Shown piece by piece: positions 43,766-51,702 of a stretch of 64,000 bases of DNA (positions are counted from its first letter, which is position 1; every line of letters begins with the position of its first letter). The notes under the pieces are model-generated. The model was given only the letters and a program-made list of their open reading frames with translations. It was not told the origin of the DNA and ran no database searches. The stretch is taken from assembly GCF_000350485.1 (NCBI RefSeq), contig NZ_AORV01000045.1, positions 1 through 64,000 of the forward strand. The letters are read 5' to 3'. The position numbers and the translations under genes are program-made. The stretch is from Ruminiclostridium cellobioparum subsp. termitidis CT1112. GTDB lineage: Bacteria; Bacillota; Clostridia; Acetivibrionales; DSM-1351.

Positions 43766-43828
43766 TAAACTTTTGGTTTAATATTACAAACCTTATTTCA
43801 GTTTGGGTAAAGTAAACTTTTTGTTTAC
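43766..43828. promoter_or_regulatory. Paired GTAAAC/GTTTAC operators upstream of the pot operon
   Basis: Two inverted repeats, TAAAC-TTTTG-GTTTA (43766-43780) and GTAAAC-TTTTT-GTTTAC (43812-43828), lie 46 bp apart centre to centre, upstream of the XRE-cupin gene. A further GGTAAACC follows at 43833. They fit binding sites of the dimeric XRE-cupin regulator. Confidence 0.55.
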
Positions 43829-43936
43829 TCATGGTAAACCAAGAAATAAAGTATCACATTCTAAAAATAATGTCAATAATTACAAAGCACAAAATATATT
43901 ACACTTTTTATACATTTTATGCATTATTAATGCAGC

Positions 43937-44001
43937 AAAAAAGCATATCATCCGCAGCCCTTATATATGGCCGGTTTGCGTCACCGCGCCGGAGGATATG
44001 C
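43937..44001 (-). terminator. Terminator of the amino acid importer operon
   Basis: On the minus strand a long imperfect hairpin (GCATATCCTCCG pairing with CGGATGATATGC, enclosing a GC-rich CCGGCGCGG/CCGGCC part) is followed by six T. It lies about 60 bp after the ATPase stop codon. Confidence 0.8.
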
Positions 44002-44060
44002 CGTTTATTTTTTTAATATTTATACAGCTGAATTTATAAATTTACCATGACTGATTAAAG

Positions 44061-44834
44061 TCAGTTAAAACCTTTGATGAACATTCTGGTTCTCTCGTTT
44101 TTTGGATTTGTGAACAGTTCTTCAGGTGTTCCTTCCTCCACAATAACTCCATTATCCATAAATATAACCCGGTCGGCCACTTCCCGGGCAAATCCCATCT
44201 CATGCGTAACCACCACCATGGTCATATGCTCTTCTGCGAGCTTTCTGATAACTTTCATAACCTCCAGTGTAAGTTCCGGGTCAAGTGCCGAGGTGGGTTC
44301 ATCAAAAAACAGGACATCCGGCTTTAAAGCGAGAGCTCTTGCTATGGCAACACGCTGGCTCTGCCCTCCCGACAGCTCGAAAGGATATGCGTCTGCCTTG
44401 TCCTCCAGGCCCATTTTCTCTAAAAGCTGCATGGCTGTCTGCCTCGCTTCCTCTTTGCCGGCACCCGCCACACTGACAGGGGCTTGTGTTATATTCTTCA
44501 GGACATTGAAATGGGGAAAAAGGTTAAAATTCTGGAATACCAGACCTATTTTCAGCCTTATTGCCCGCAGTTTCTGCTTGTCGGCATAGTCAGCTTTCCC
44601 CTGGCTGTTGGTCCTGACCATTATCTCGTCTTCAACAGCTATCTGTCCCCTGTCTATCCTCTCCAAAAGATTGATACACCTGAGAAGCGTGCTCTTGCCC
44701 GAACCTGAAGGTCCTATTACTGCCACTACCTCTCCCTTGTTTACCTCCATGGAGATGCCCGACAGCACTGCTTTTCCGCCAAAACTCTTATATATATTTG
44801 AAGCTTCAATCATTTTCATTGTCTGTTCAACCAT
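44061..44834 (-). CDS. glnQ: Polar amino acid ABC transporter ATP-binding protein (GlnQ-like)
   Basis: This ATPase of about 257 residues has Walker [10 protein letters not shown], signature LSGGQSQR, Walker [15 protein letters not shown] and H-loop [15 protein letters not shown], the last being typical of the GlnQ/HisP group. The N-terminus is uncertain because several in-frame ATGs (44834, 44819, 44813) follow a GAAAGG site. It belongs with the permease at 45217 and binding protein at 46011, but a 256-bp palindromic element separates it from the permease. Confidence 0.92.
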   Translation of the reverse strand: MVEQTMKMIEASNIYKSFGGKAVLSGISMEVNKGEVVAVIGPSGSGKSTLLRCINLLERIDRGQIAVEDEIMVRTNSQGKADYADKQKLRAIRLKIGLVFQNFNLFPHFNVLKNITQAPVSVAGAGKEEARQTAMQLLEKMGLEDKADAYPFELSGGQSQRVAIARALALKPDVLFFDEPTSALDPELTLEVMKVIRKLAEEHMTMVVVTHEMGFAREVADRVIFMDNGVIVEEGTPEELFTNPKNERTRMFIKGFN

Positions 44835-44909
44835 CCTTTCGGTTTAAGCGAATACTGTTAAATTAACCCGTTGTGCCGATAGATTTACTTTTAGTTTTGA
44901 TATTAACAT

Positions 44910-45165
44910 CTTGATTATACTGGTACGCGAGTACAACTTCAAGCAATGGAGAGCACGGTAAAAGTGCTTGCTGAAATTTGTAGGTGAAAAACAAGTATTT
45001 TAGCCGGTAAAGTGACACGATGTCACTTTGAGCAGCACACGAGGCCCGGATGGCCGAGTCGCTGCGACGGCACGAAAATACTTGTTGTGAACCGTACTAT
45101 TTCAAGCAAGCGCTTTGTGTGCTATCCATTGCTTAAAGTTAGTACGGAAGTACCAGTATAACAAG
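44910..45165 (-). repeat. Long palindromic element, copy C
   Basis: This is a ~256-bp imperfect palindrome with ends TATACTGGTACGCGAGTAC and GTACGGAAGTACCAGTATA. It lies in reverse orientation relative to copies A, B and E. The core has hairpin 1 (45040-45058; on the minus strand CTCGGCCATCCGGGCCTCG) and hairpin 2 (45008-45029). The arms AACAAGTATTTT/AAAATACTTGTT pair but differ from those of copies B and D. It lies inside an amino acid importer operon. Confidence 0.88.
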
Positions 45166-45216
45166 TAATTTTTTTTACTTGTCAAATTAAAATCAACCGG
45201 CCAGCAACGCGTTAAT

Positions 45217-45849
45217 TTATCTGTAGTAGCTTAATTTTTTCTCGGTAAATTTGAAAACCTGCGCGACAACAAGATTCATTATATAATAAAACACACCGGC
45301 AACAAACAAAGGCTGAATTGAGGCTATTCTGCTCATCTCATTATTTGCCGCTCTGAACATTTCAGCTACTCCGATGGTGGTCACCAAAGCCGTATCCTTT
45401 ACAAGAGTGATAACTTCATTGCTTATGGCAGGGAGTATTCTCTTTATAACCTGAGGCAATATTATCTTGAAAAACACCTGGGCTTTTGTGAAACCTAAAA
45501 CTTCCCCCGCTTCGTATTGGCCTCTGGGAATGGATTCTATCCCGCCCCTGTATATTTCCGCAAAGTAAGCTGCATAATTTAGGGAAAAAGCGATAATAGC
45601 GGCGGTAAACCGGTCTATTTTTCCTCCAAAAATATAATAGGGGCCAAAATATACCGCAACCAGCTGAAGTATTAACGGGGTCCCTCTCATTATTGAGATG
45701 TAAATTCCTGTCAAGCCATTTATAATAAAGCTTTTTGACCGCCTCCCGAAGGATACCACAAGACCCAGCGGAAGTGCAAAAATCAGAGTGAGTAAAAATA
45801 ATTGAATGGTTACCACCATTCCCTTGCCCAACAGCAATAAAAGATCCAC
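45217..45849 (-). CDS. Polar amino acid ABC transporter permease (GlnP/HisM-like)
   Basis: This 210-residue inner-membrane permease has about five helices. The EAA loop IPRGQYEAGEVLGFTKAQVFFKIILP is that of the HisMQ/GlnP group, and FSLNYAAYFAEIYRGGIESI precedes it. The start is ATG 45849. It lies downstream of the binding-protein gene, from which a 10-bp stem-loop separates it. A single permease gene implies a homodimer. Confidence 0.92.
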   Translation of the reverse strand: MDLLLLLGKGMVVTIQLFLLTLIFALPLGLVVSFGRRSKSFIINGLTGIYISIMRGTPLILQLVAVYFGPYYIFGGKIDRFTAAIIAFSLNYAAYFAEIYRGGIESIPRGQYEAGEVLGFTKAQVFFKIILPQVIKRILPAISNEVITLVKDTALVTTIGVAEMFRAANNEMSRIASIQPLFVAGVFYYIMNLVVAQVFKFTEKKLSYYR

Positions 45850-45949
45850 AGAAAATCTCCTCCCGTAAAACTCAATACATGTAAGTAATTATATAGAATA
45901 ATTTTATTATAATCTACTTAATATTTGTTTTAAAAAAATTGCCAATTAA

Positions 45950-45973
45950 GGCTGATACCTGTCGGTATCAGCC
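45950..45973 (-). promoter_or_regulatory. Intercistronic stem-loop after the amino acid-binding protein gene
   Basis: The stem GGCTGATACC/GGTATCAGCC with loop TGTC is perfect over 10 bp, 37 bp after the binding-protein stop. On the minus strand a T-run follows only after about 11 bases, so it is a leaky terminator or stabiliser keeping binding protein in excess. Confidence 0.65.
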
Positions 45974-46010
45974 CTGGATTGATATGTTAACAGTATCCGT
46001 ACCACCGTAT

Positions 46011-46922
46011 TTATTTGATTATTGAAATATCCTTGCCAAACCATTTGTTTGATATTTCAGCCATCTTTCCATCCCTGGCAATTTCCTTCAATGTATCGTT
46101 TACTTTTGTCATTAGCTGTACATCAGCCTTTCTGAAGCCTATTCCGTATTGTTCATAGGAAAGGCCTTCATCCAGGACCCTGTATTTTTCACTCTTCATT
46201 TTAATATAATACCTTGCAACAACTTCGTCCATTGCAACGGCATCCACATTGCCTGTTTTCAAATCCATCAAACAAAGGTTATTATCCTTTAATTCAACCA
46301 CTTCCCTGAGTGTTGACTTAAAGTCCGCTTTGCCGTTTAAAGCATCAGCAGCACTGGAAGCTGCCTGCAAGGCAACAGATTTGTCTTTCAGATCGGCAAG
46401 GGTTTTGTATTTTGAGTCTTCCAAAACAACGAGGATCTGCTGATTATTCATATACGGCTCGGAGAAAAGTACATTTCCCTCTCTCTCCTTTGTTATAGTA
46501 AAGCCATTCCAAATGCAGTCTATATTACCCGTATTAAGTTCCTGCTCCTTGGTGTCCCAGTTGATGGGCTGGAGCTTTAATTTAACACCCAGTCTGTTTG
46601 CAACCTCCTGAGCCAGGTCAACATCATAACCCACAATATTGTTCTTCTCATCTCTGTAGCCCATGGGCGGGAAGCTTTCATCCAATCCCAGAACAAATTC
46701 GCCTTTTTCCCTGACCTTGTCCCATGAAGAATCGGAGGCTGGAGTTGCTTCAGCTGCAGTACCTGCTTCTGATGTTCCGGCAGCCGCTGCCGACGATTGG
46801 GCAGTTGATGATGAGGCTGACACAGATTCAGACGCTGCTCCGTTGTTTACTCCGCAGCCTGCAAATATAAACACTGCTGCTATTATACATGCCAAAACTT
46901 TAGTTAATGATCTCTTTTTCAA
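46011..46922 (-). CDS. Polar amino acid-binding lipoprotein (family 3 solute-binding protein)
   Basis: This lipoprotein of about 303 residues has a lipobox FAGC near residue 24, an Ala/Ser-rich linker and a family 3 solute-binding domain with the motif FVLGLDESFPPMGYRDEKN, GYDVDLAQEVANRLG and later NVDAVAMDEVV. The start is TTG 46922 with GAAGGGATGG upstream; an in-frame ATG at 47081 would add 53 non-signal residues and is rejected. It begins the importer operon. The amino acid cannot be specified. Confidence 0.9.
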   Translation of the reverse strand: MKKRSLTKVLACIIAAVFIFAGCGVNNGAASESVSASSSTAQSSAAAAGTSEAGTAAEATPASDSSWDKVREKGEFVLGLDESFPPMGYRDEKNNIVGYDVDLAQEVANRLGVKLKLQPINWDTKEQELNTGNIDCIWNGFTITKEREGNVLFSEPYMNNQQILVVLEDSKYKTLADLKDKSVALQAASSAADALNGKADFKSTLREVVELKDNNLCLMDLKTGNVDAVAMDEVVARYYIKMKSEKYRVLDEGLSYEQYGIGFRKADVQLMTKVNDTLKEIARDGKMAEISNKWFGKDISIIK

Positions 46923-47070
46923 AATAATCCATCCCTTCACAATCTGACCGGACCCCACTGATGATAGTCTATACCATCTAAAACATGTTTTGTCCCGGGG
47001 AAATTTCCGATAAGTAGTTTTTAATTTGCGCCATGCTGCTGCATGGTCTGTTTTCTCTATACGCTGCAGA

Positions 47071-47090
47071 TAATTTACCATGGTAAATTA
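47071..47090. promoter_or_regulatory. 20-bp perfect palindrome between divergent genes
   Basis: TAATTTACCATGGTAAATTA lies between the amino acid importer (minus, start 46922) and the M23 peptidase gene (plus, start 47192). Perfect twofold symmetry at a divergent promoter fits an operator. The flank is AT-rich with no gene in 46923-47191. Confidence 0.55.
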
Positions 47091-47191
47091 CTCTCATATG
47101 GTATTTTACTTCATAACTTTAATAAAGTAAATCACTAATTTATTGAAAAATATTACAGACGACTTTTTAGCTCCAACAAGGATATGTTTTG

Positions 47192-48319
47192 ATGAAACAG
47201 CATAAAGTTTATAGTAGTAAATTTAATTTATATTTATATTGGAAAGGTGGCCCTAAATTGGATAAGTTCCCAAATAGAAATATATATAAAATTTTAATCG
47301 CCTTTGTACTGATAATAGCACTCCTTGCTACCTCCACTCTGGTAATCTATAACGACAGCAGTAAGGTTTTCTCTGTGGTAGCAGTGGATTCCACAGGTGA
47401 GAAAAAATTCATTAAATGGGTGGAATTCAAGGCCTGTTATGAGGCCATGGAAAAGGCTCTGACCCTTGATGTGAAATCCCATAACAAGGAGATACAGCTC
47501 AACTGGGTGGAGCTGCTTGCATATTTGGGAACCAGGTACGGAGGAGATTTCAAAAAATACAAGTCGAAAGACATGGATGAGCTGGTTGCAAAACTTAATA
47601 AGGGACAGACAATTCAGCAGCTGACCGAAAATATGAAATATTATAATTACTACTATGAAGCCTATGATGCAATCCTTGGAAATTTTGTAGGCGAATATGA
47701 AATCCAGGTCAAAGACCAGGACAACAATGGCGATTTGAAATGGGAAAAAAAATACGGTCTTAAAGTTTTTTCACCCATTGCCAGGGGTTATAGTTTCAGT
47801 CATTATGACGATTTCGGAACCGGCCGCAGCTTTGGCTATGCCAGAAAGCATCTGGGAAATGATCTCATGGGGTCCATCGGAACTCCCGTTATGGCTGTGG
47901 AATCGGGCATTGTGGAAGCTATGGGCTGGAACATGTACGGCGGCTGGAGGATCGGTATCAGAAGCTTTGACCAGAAGAGATATTATTATTACGCTCATTT
48001 GAGAAAGGATAAGCCCTTCCATTCGGACCTGTATGAAGGAAAAGTGGTCAAAGCAGGAGAAGTCATCGGTTATCTGGGTATGACCGGTTACAGCACAAGG
48101 GAAAATGTGAATAATATAACTACTCCCCATCTCCATTTCGGCATGCAGATAATTTTTGACGAATCCCAGAAGGAATGTGTAAACGAATTATGGATCAACG
48201 TTTATGAGATTGTAAATCTGCTTCAGAAAAACCGATCTGCTGTTGTAAAGGACGAAGAGACCCGTGATTATTACAGGGTTTACGACATCATGGAACAGAA
48301 CAGCGGCTATGATTTTTAA
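47192..48319 (+). CDS. Membrane-anchored M23 family metallopeptidase (LytM domain)
   Basis: This murein endopeptidase-type protein has an N-terminal transmembrane anchor (ILIAFVLIIALLATSTLVIY), an extracellular helical part of about 150 residues and a C-terminal LytM domain. The zinc motifs are HLGNDL (H-x3-D) and the late HLHF, with YYYAHLR between them. ATG 47192 has AAGGA nine bases upstream. TTG 47258, preceded by GAAAGGTGG, is an equally plausible start and would give a more usual short N-terminus. The next gene, a polysaccharide deacetylase, follows after 26 bp, so both probably remodel peptidoglycan together, perhaps in sporulation. Confidence 0.88.
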   Translation: MKQHKVYSSKFNLYLYWKGGPKLDKFPNRNIYKILIAFVLIIALLATSTLVIYNDSSKVFSVVAVDSTGEKKFIKWVEFKACYEAMEKALTLDVKSHNKEIQLNWVELLAYLGTRYGGDFKKYKSKDMDELVAKLNKGQTIQQLTENMKYYNYYYEAYDAILGNFVGEYEIQVKDQDNNGDLKWEKKYGLKVFSPIARGYSFSHYDDFGTGRSFGYARKHLGNDLMGSIGTPVMAVESGIVEAMGWNMYGGWRIGIRSFDQKRYYYYAHLRKDKPFHSDLYEGKVVKAGEVIGYLGMTGYSTRENVNNITTPHLHFGMQIIFDESQKECVNELWINVYEIVNLLQKNRSAVVKDEETRDYYRVYDIMEQNSGYDF

Positions 48320-48345
48320 TAATATGATACTATGAGGTGTTATTG

Positions 48346-49242
48346 ATGAAGCTTTTTTCGAATAACAGGCTGGCCGGATATATTTCACTTATTATTGCTG
48401 TATCTTTCACTCTGGCCATTTGTTCCATCCTGGTTTTGTCTTCGGTAACCGATGCCTTTACCGACGTTGAAGGCGGCCAAATAACAGAAGATGGTATTGC
48501 CGTACCAATTGTAATGTACCACAGCATATTAAAGAATTCCCACCTGGGCAAGTATGTAATCACACCGACCGAATTTGAAGACGACATCAGATATCTGAGT
48601 GAGCACAACTATAATTCCATTACCATGACAGACCTTATTAATTATGTATACAACAATGGTGATATTCCCCTTAAGCCGGTCATAATCACCTTTGACGACG
48701 GAAATCTGAATAATTATTTATATGGTCAACCAGTGCTGCAAAGATATAATATGAAGGCAGTTATATCGGTTATAGGTTCCTATACCGAAGCCTTTTCAAA
48801 GGCGCCTTATCCTACAAACGACCCTTCCTATGCCCATGTATCCTGGGATCAGATAAAAGCCATGCATGATTCCGGTCTTTTTGAAATTCAAAATCATTCC
48901 TACAGTCTCCACTCCATCAATAAAAGAAACGGCGCCAAAAGAAAAAAGGGCGAATCCCTGGAAAGTTACAGGAATATGCTCACTGACGATATTATGAAGC
49001 TGCAGAACAAATTGAAGGACGCTTGCGGTATTACACCAAATACTTTTACATACCCTTATGGAGCAATAAGCAGCGAATCCAAGGAAATAATCAAGGAATT
49101 GGGCTTTAAAGCCTCCCTGTCCTGCCTGGAGGGTGTCAACCTCATTAATAAGGACAAGGAAGATGTCTTATTCGGCCTCAAGCGCAAAAACCGTCCTCAT
49201 GGCATGACCTCCGAAAAATTTTTTAAAAGATTTTGTCCGTAA
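48346..49242 (+). CDS. Polysaccharide deacetylase (NodB domain), membrane-anchored
   Basis: This protein of about 299 residues has an N-terminal membrane helix (about 12-35) and a NodB carbohydrate esterase 4 domain. Motif 1 is IITFDDGN (catalytic and metal Asp), motif 2 is EIQNHSYSLHS (H-x3-H-type metal ligands) and motif 3 is FTYPYGAIS. The enzyme removes N-acetyl groups from peptidoglycan or another amino-sugar polymer. The start is ATG 48346 with GAGG eight bases upstream; GTG 48337 overlaps the SD. It shares a transcript with the upstream M23 peptidase. Confidence 0.9.
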   Translation: MKLFSNNRLAGYISLIIAVSFTLAICSILVLSSVTDAFTDVEGGQITEDGIAVPIVMYHSILKNSHLGKYVITPTEFEDDIRYLSEHNYNSITMTDLINYVYNNGDIPLKPVIITFDDGNLNNYLYGQPVLQRYNMKAVISVIGSYTEAFSKAPYPTNDPSYAHVSWDQIKAMHDSGLFEIQNHSYSLHSINKRNGAKRKKGESLESYRNMLTDDIMKLQNKLKDACGITPNTFTYPYGAISSESKEIIKELGFKASLSCLEGVNLINKDKEDVLFGLKRKNRPHGMTSEKFFKRFCP

Positions 49243-49362
49243 ATTGGTGTATTTGTCTCCTGAAGGTGTATAATTATTAAGGCTGCAAGCTGTGCTTTTC
49301 ATATTATGATGTATGACAGTTACGGCACTTTGCAGTTGATTTTATGCCGGGAGGGAAATGAC

Positions 49363-49635
49363 ATGAGTATATTTGAAGCACTTATGCTGCTGAGTTTCGG
49401 TGCCGCATGGCCCACACAAATTTTTAAATCCTATACCTCCAAAAGTACAAAGGGTAAGAGCGTACTGTTCCTTTACATAGTTATTTTTGGGTATCTTTCG
49501 GGTATAGTCCATAAAATATTGTACAGCAGAGATATAGTAATGGTATTGTATATTATCAATCTCCTGATGGTTTCAGCTGATATAGTTTTATACTACCGCA
49601 ACAGAGCCCTGGAGAAAAAAGCGGAAACATATTGA
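49363..49635 (+). CDS. Small PQ-loop membrane protein (SemiSWEET-like)
   Basis: This 90-residue protein has three membrane helices and the motif AWPTQIFKSYTSKSTKGKS after the first helix, which matches the PQ-loop of SemiSWEET transporters. SemiSWEETs dimerise to move sugars down their gradient. The start is ATG 49363 with GGGAGGG upstream. It lies 120 bp after the deacetylase gene. The substrate is unknown. Confidence 0.75.
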   Translation: MSIFEALMLLSFGAAWPTQIFKSYTSKSTKGKSVLFLYIVIFGYLSGIVHKILYSRDIVMVLYIINLLMVSADIVLYYRNRALEKKAETY

Positions 49636-49668
49636 TATTGTTTTGCTTTACAGATAAATTTAATCAGA

Positions 49669-49915
49669 ATCAAATGGTACGCGAGTACAACTTCATGAAA
49701 TAAGATGCACGGTTAAAAACAATTGCGGTAAATTGTCGCCGAAGGTAAAGTGGTTTTGCCGGCAAAGCAACAGGACGTTGTTTTGAGCTTCAAATCGAGA
49801 CAGGATGTCGAGTTTGAGCGACGGCAAAACCGCTTTAGATGAGGCAATACAATTTACCGCAATTGTTTTGGGTGCAGCCTTATTTCATTAAGTTAGTACG
49901 GAAGTTACCATTTGA
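49669..49915 (-). repeat. Long palindromic element, copy D
   Basis: This is a ~247-bp imperfect palindrome with ends ATCAAATGGTACGCGAGTAC and GTACGGAAGTTACCATTTGAT. It lies in reverse orientation. The arms AAACAATTGCGGTAAATTGT and ACAATTTACCGCAATTGTTT pair perfectly. Hairpin 1 (49794-49812) is identical to copy B, while hairpin 2 (49763-49785) differs from B but still pairs. It fills most of the gap 49636-50072, in which no gene is seen. Confidence 0.9.
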
Positions 49916-50072
49916 TATAAAAAATTACACAGGTAAAGCAAAATCAAGTCCTCTCTTTATATCCTAATATCCTCAAAAAACAAATCCAAAAGCTTTAACC
50001 AAATCCGCCCTCAATTTATATAATATATTAGAAATAATTTAGCGTTCAATTCGTGGCAGGAGATGTTATACG

Positions 50073-50840
50073 TTGTCTTACATAGTTGAAATTAATAATA
50101 TCGCTATGAACTACCAGTCACCCAATGGCGAAATACCTGCCATCACCAATGTCAATCTTCAGATAGTAAAGGGTGAGTTCATTTGTATTGTGGGGCCAAG
50201 CGGATGCGGAAAATCCACCTTGTTATCCATCATTGCAGGGCTTTTGAAGCCATCCTCCGGCAGTATCGCCATAAATGGAAAAGAAATATCAGGTACCTGC
50301 GAGAAAGTCGGCTATATGCTGCAGAAGGATTATCTCTTTGAATGGAGGACAATTTTTCAGAATGTTATGCTGGGCCTTGAAATACGAAAAATAAAAACAA
50401 ATGTCAATATTGAGTACGTTAACAACCTGTTGAAAACCTATGGTCTGTATGAATTCAGAAACAAGTATCCTTCACAGCTCTCAGGAGGTATGAGACAGAG
50501 GGCGGCCCTCATAAGAACTCTGGCTCTCAAACCTGAAATTCTTCTCCTGGACGAAGCTTTTTCGGCTCTGGATTATCAGACAAGACTTGCAGTTGCAGAC
50601 GATATTTATTCAATCATCAAAAAGGAAAACAAAACCGCCATTCTTGTTACCCACGACATTGCCGAAAGCATCAGTATGGCCGACCGGGTAATTGTTCTGT
50701 CCAGCAGACCGGCAACTATCAAGAGCATACACGATATAAAACTGACCTGTGAAAAAAGGACTCCTTTTTGCAGCAGGGAAGCTCCTGAATTCAGGCATTA
50801 TTTCAATACCATATGGAAGGAGCTGGATGTACATGTCTAA
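50073..50840 (+). CDS. ABC transporter ATP-binding protein (NitT/TauT/SsuB type)
   Basis: This 255-residue ATPase has Walker A GPSGCGKST, signature LSGGMRQR, Walker B LLLDEAFSALDYQTR and H-loop VTHDIAESISMADRV. LSGGMRQR with DEAFSALD is characteristic of the NitT/TauT group that serves sulfonates, nitrate or thiamine precursors. The start is TTG 50073, ten bases after AGGAG. Its stop overlaps the permease start by eight bases. No riboswitch is seen upstream. Confidence 0.9.
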   Translation: MSYIVEINNIAMNYQSPNGEIPAITNVNLQIVKGEFICIVGPSGCGKSTLLSIIAGLLKPSSGSIAINGKEISGTCEKVGYMLQKDYLFEWRTIFQNVMLGLEIRKIKTNVNIEYVNNLLKTYGLYEFRNKYPSQLSGGMRQRAALIRTLALKPEILLLDEAFSALDYQTRLAVADDIYSIIKKENKTAILVTHDIAESISMADRVIVLSSRPATIKSIHDIKLTCEKRTPFCSREAPEFRHYFNTIWKELDVHV

Positions 50841-51648
50841 ACATATTGAAACTAATCCTTCGAAGGAAAGAATCCAATACTTAAAAGCCCGCAAAAGAAA
50901 AAAAATTTTAATCAGCCTTACACAAATAATGCTCCTGATTGTTTTTATAGCCCAGTGGGAAATCTGCGCCCGTCTGAAAATAATCGATCCCTTTATAACA
51001 AGCCAGCCATCCAGGATTGTTAATACAATCATAAGATTGTACAATGAAGGACAACTTTTCCAGCATATAGGCGTTACCTGTTTTGAAACAATCGTAGGCT
51101 TTATTTCAGGCACTCTGCTGGGAACCGCCATAGCCATTATCCTGTGGTGGTCAGAGTTTCTGTCAAAGGTGCTGGAACCCTATCTGGTCATTTTGAACAG
51201 TCTGCCTAAAATAGCGCTGGGTCCCATATTTATTGTGTGGTTTGGTGCAGGAACCACCTCAATCATTGTAATAGCCCTGGCAATATCATTAATAGTATCC
51301 ATCCTTGAGGTGCTTAACGGCTTCCTGGCAACCGATGAAGAGCAGATAAAGCTTGTTAAAACTTTTGGTGCCGGAAGGCTTCAAATTTTTACAAAAGTTG
51401 TTTTACCGGCAAATCTGCCCGTCATAATCAGCTCCCTGAAGATCAACGTAGGCCTCTCGTGGGTGGGCGTTATTGTGGGTGAATTTCTGGTGTCAAAATC
51501 GGGCCTGGGCTACCTTATCGTTTATGGCGGGCAGGTTTTCCAGTTGGATCTGGTCATGGCCAGTGTAATAATACTCTGTATTGCGGCAGGAATAATGTAT
51601 AAAGCCGTAGTTCTCCTTCAGCAGCTTTTTATAAAGAGCCATATATAA
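50833..51648 (+). CDS. ABC transporter permease (NitT/TauT type)
   Basis: This permease of about 271 residues has six helices and the inner-loop motif LVKTFGAGRLQIFTKVVLPANLP, typical of SsuC-like permeases. The start is ATG 50833, ten bases after AAGGAG inside the ATPase gene; ATG 50827 is an alternative. An upstream in-frame start at 50749 is rejected because it lies deep in the preceding gene. A small hairpin GCATGCC/GGCATGC follows before the binding-protein gene. Confidence 0.9.
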   Translation: MSKHIETNPSKERIQYLKARKRKKILISLTQIMLLIVFIAQWEICARLKIIDPFITSQPSRIVNTIIRLYNEGQLFQHIGVTCFETIVGFISGTLLGTAIAIILWWSEFLSKVLEPYLVILNSLPKIALGPIFIVWFGAGTTSIIVIALAISLIVSILEVLNGFLATDEEQIKLVKTFGAGRLQIFTKVVLPANLPVIISSLKINVGLSWVGVIVGEFLVSKSGLGYLIVYGGQVFQLDLVMASVIILCIAAGIMYKAVVLLQQLFIKSHI

Positions 51649-51702
51649 AGTAATATCACCCGGTGGAAGCATGCCGCAAAGGCATGCAGATTGGAGGTCA
51701 GT

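Noticed and set aside
49916-50072. TPP riboswitch upstream of the NitT/TauT-type importer
   Set aside because: No CTGAGA/ACCTGATC-type core is visible in the short leader.
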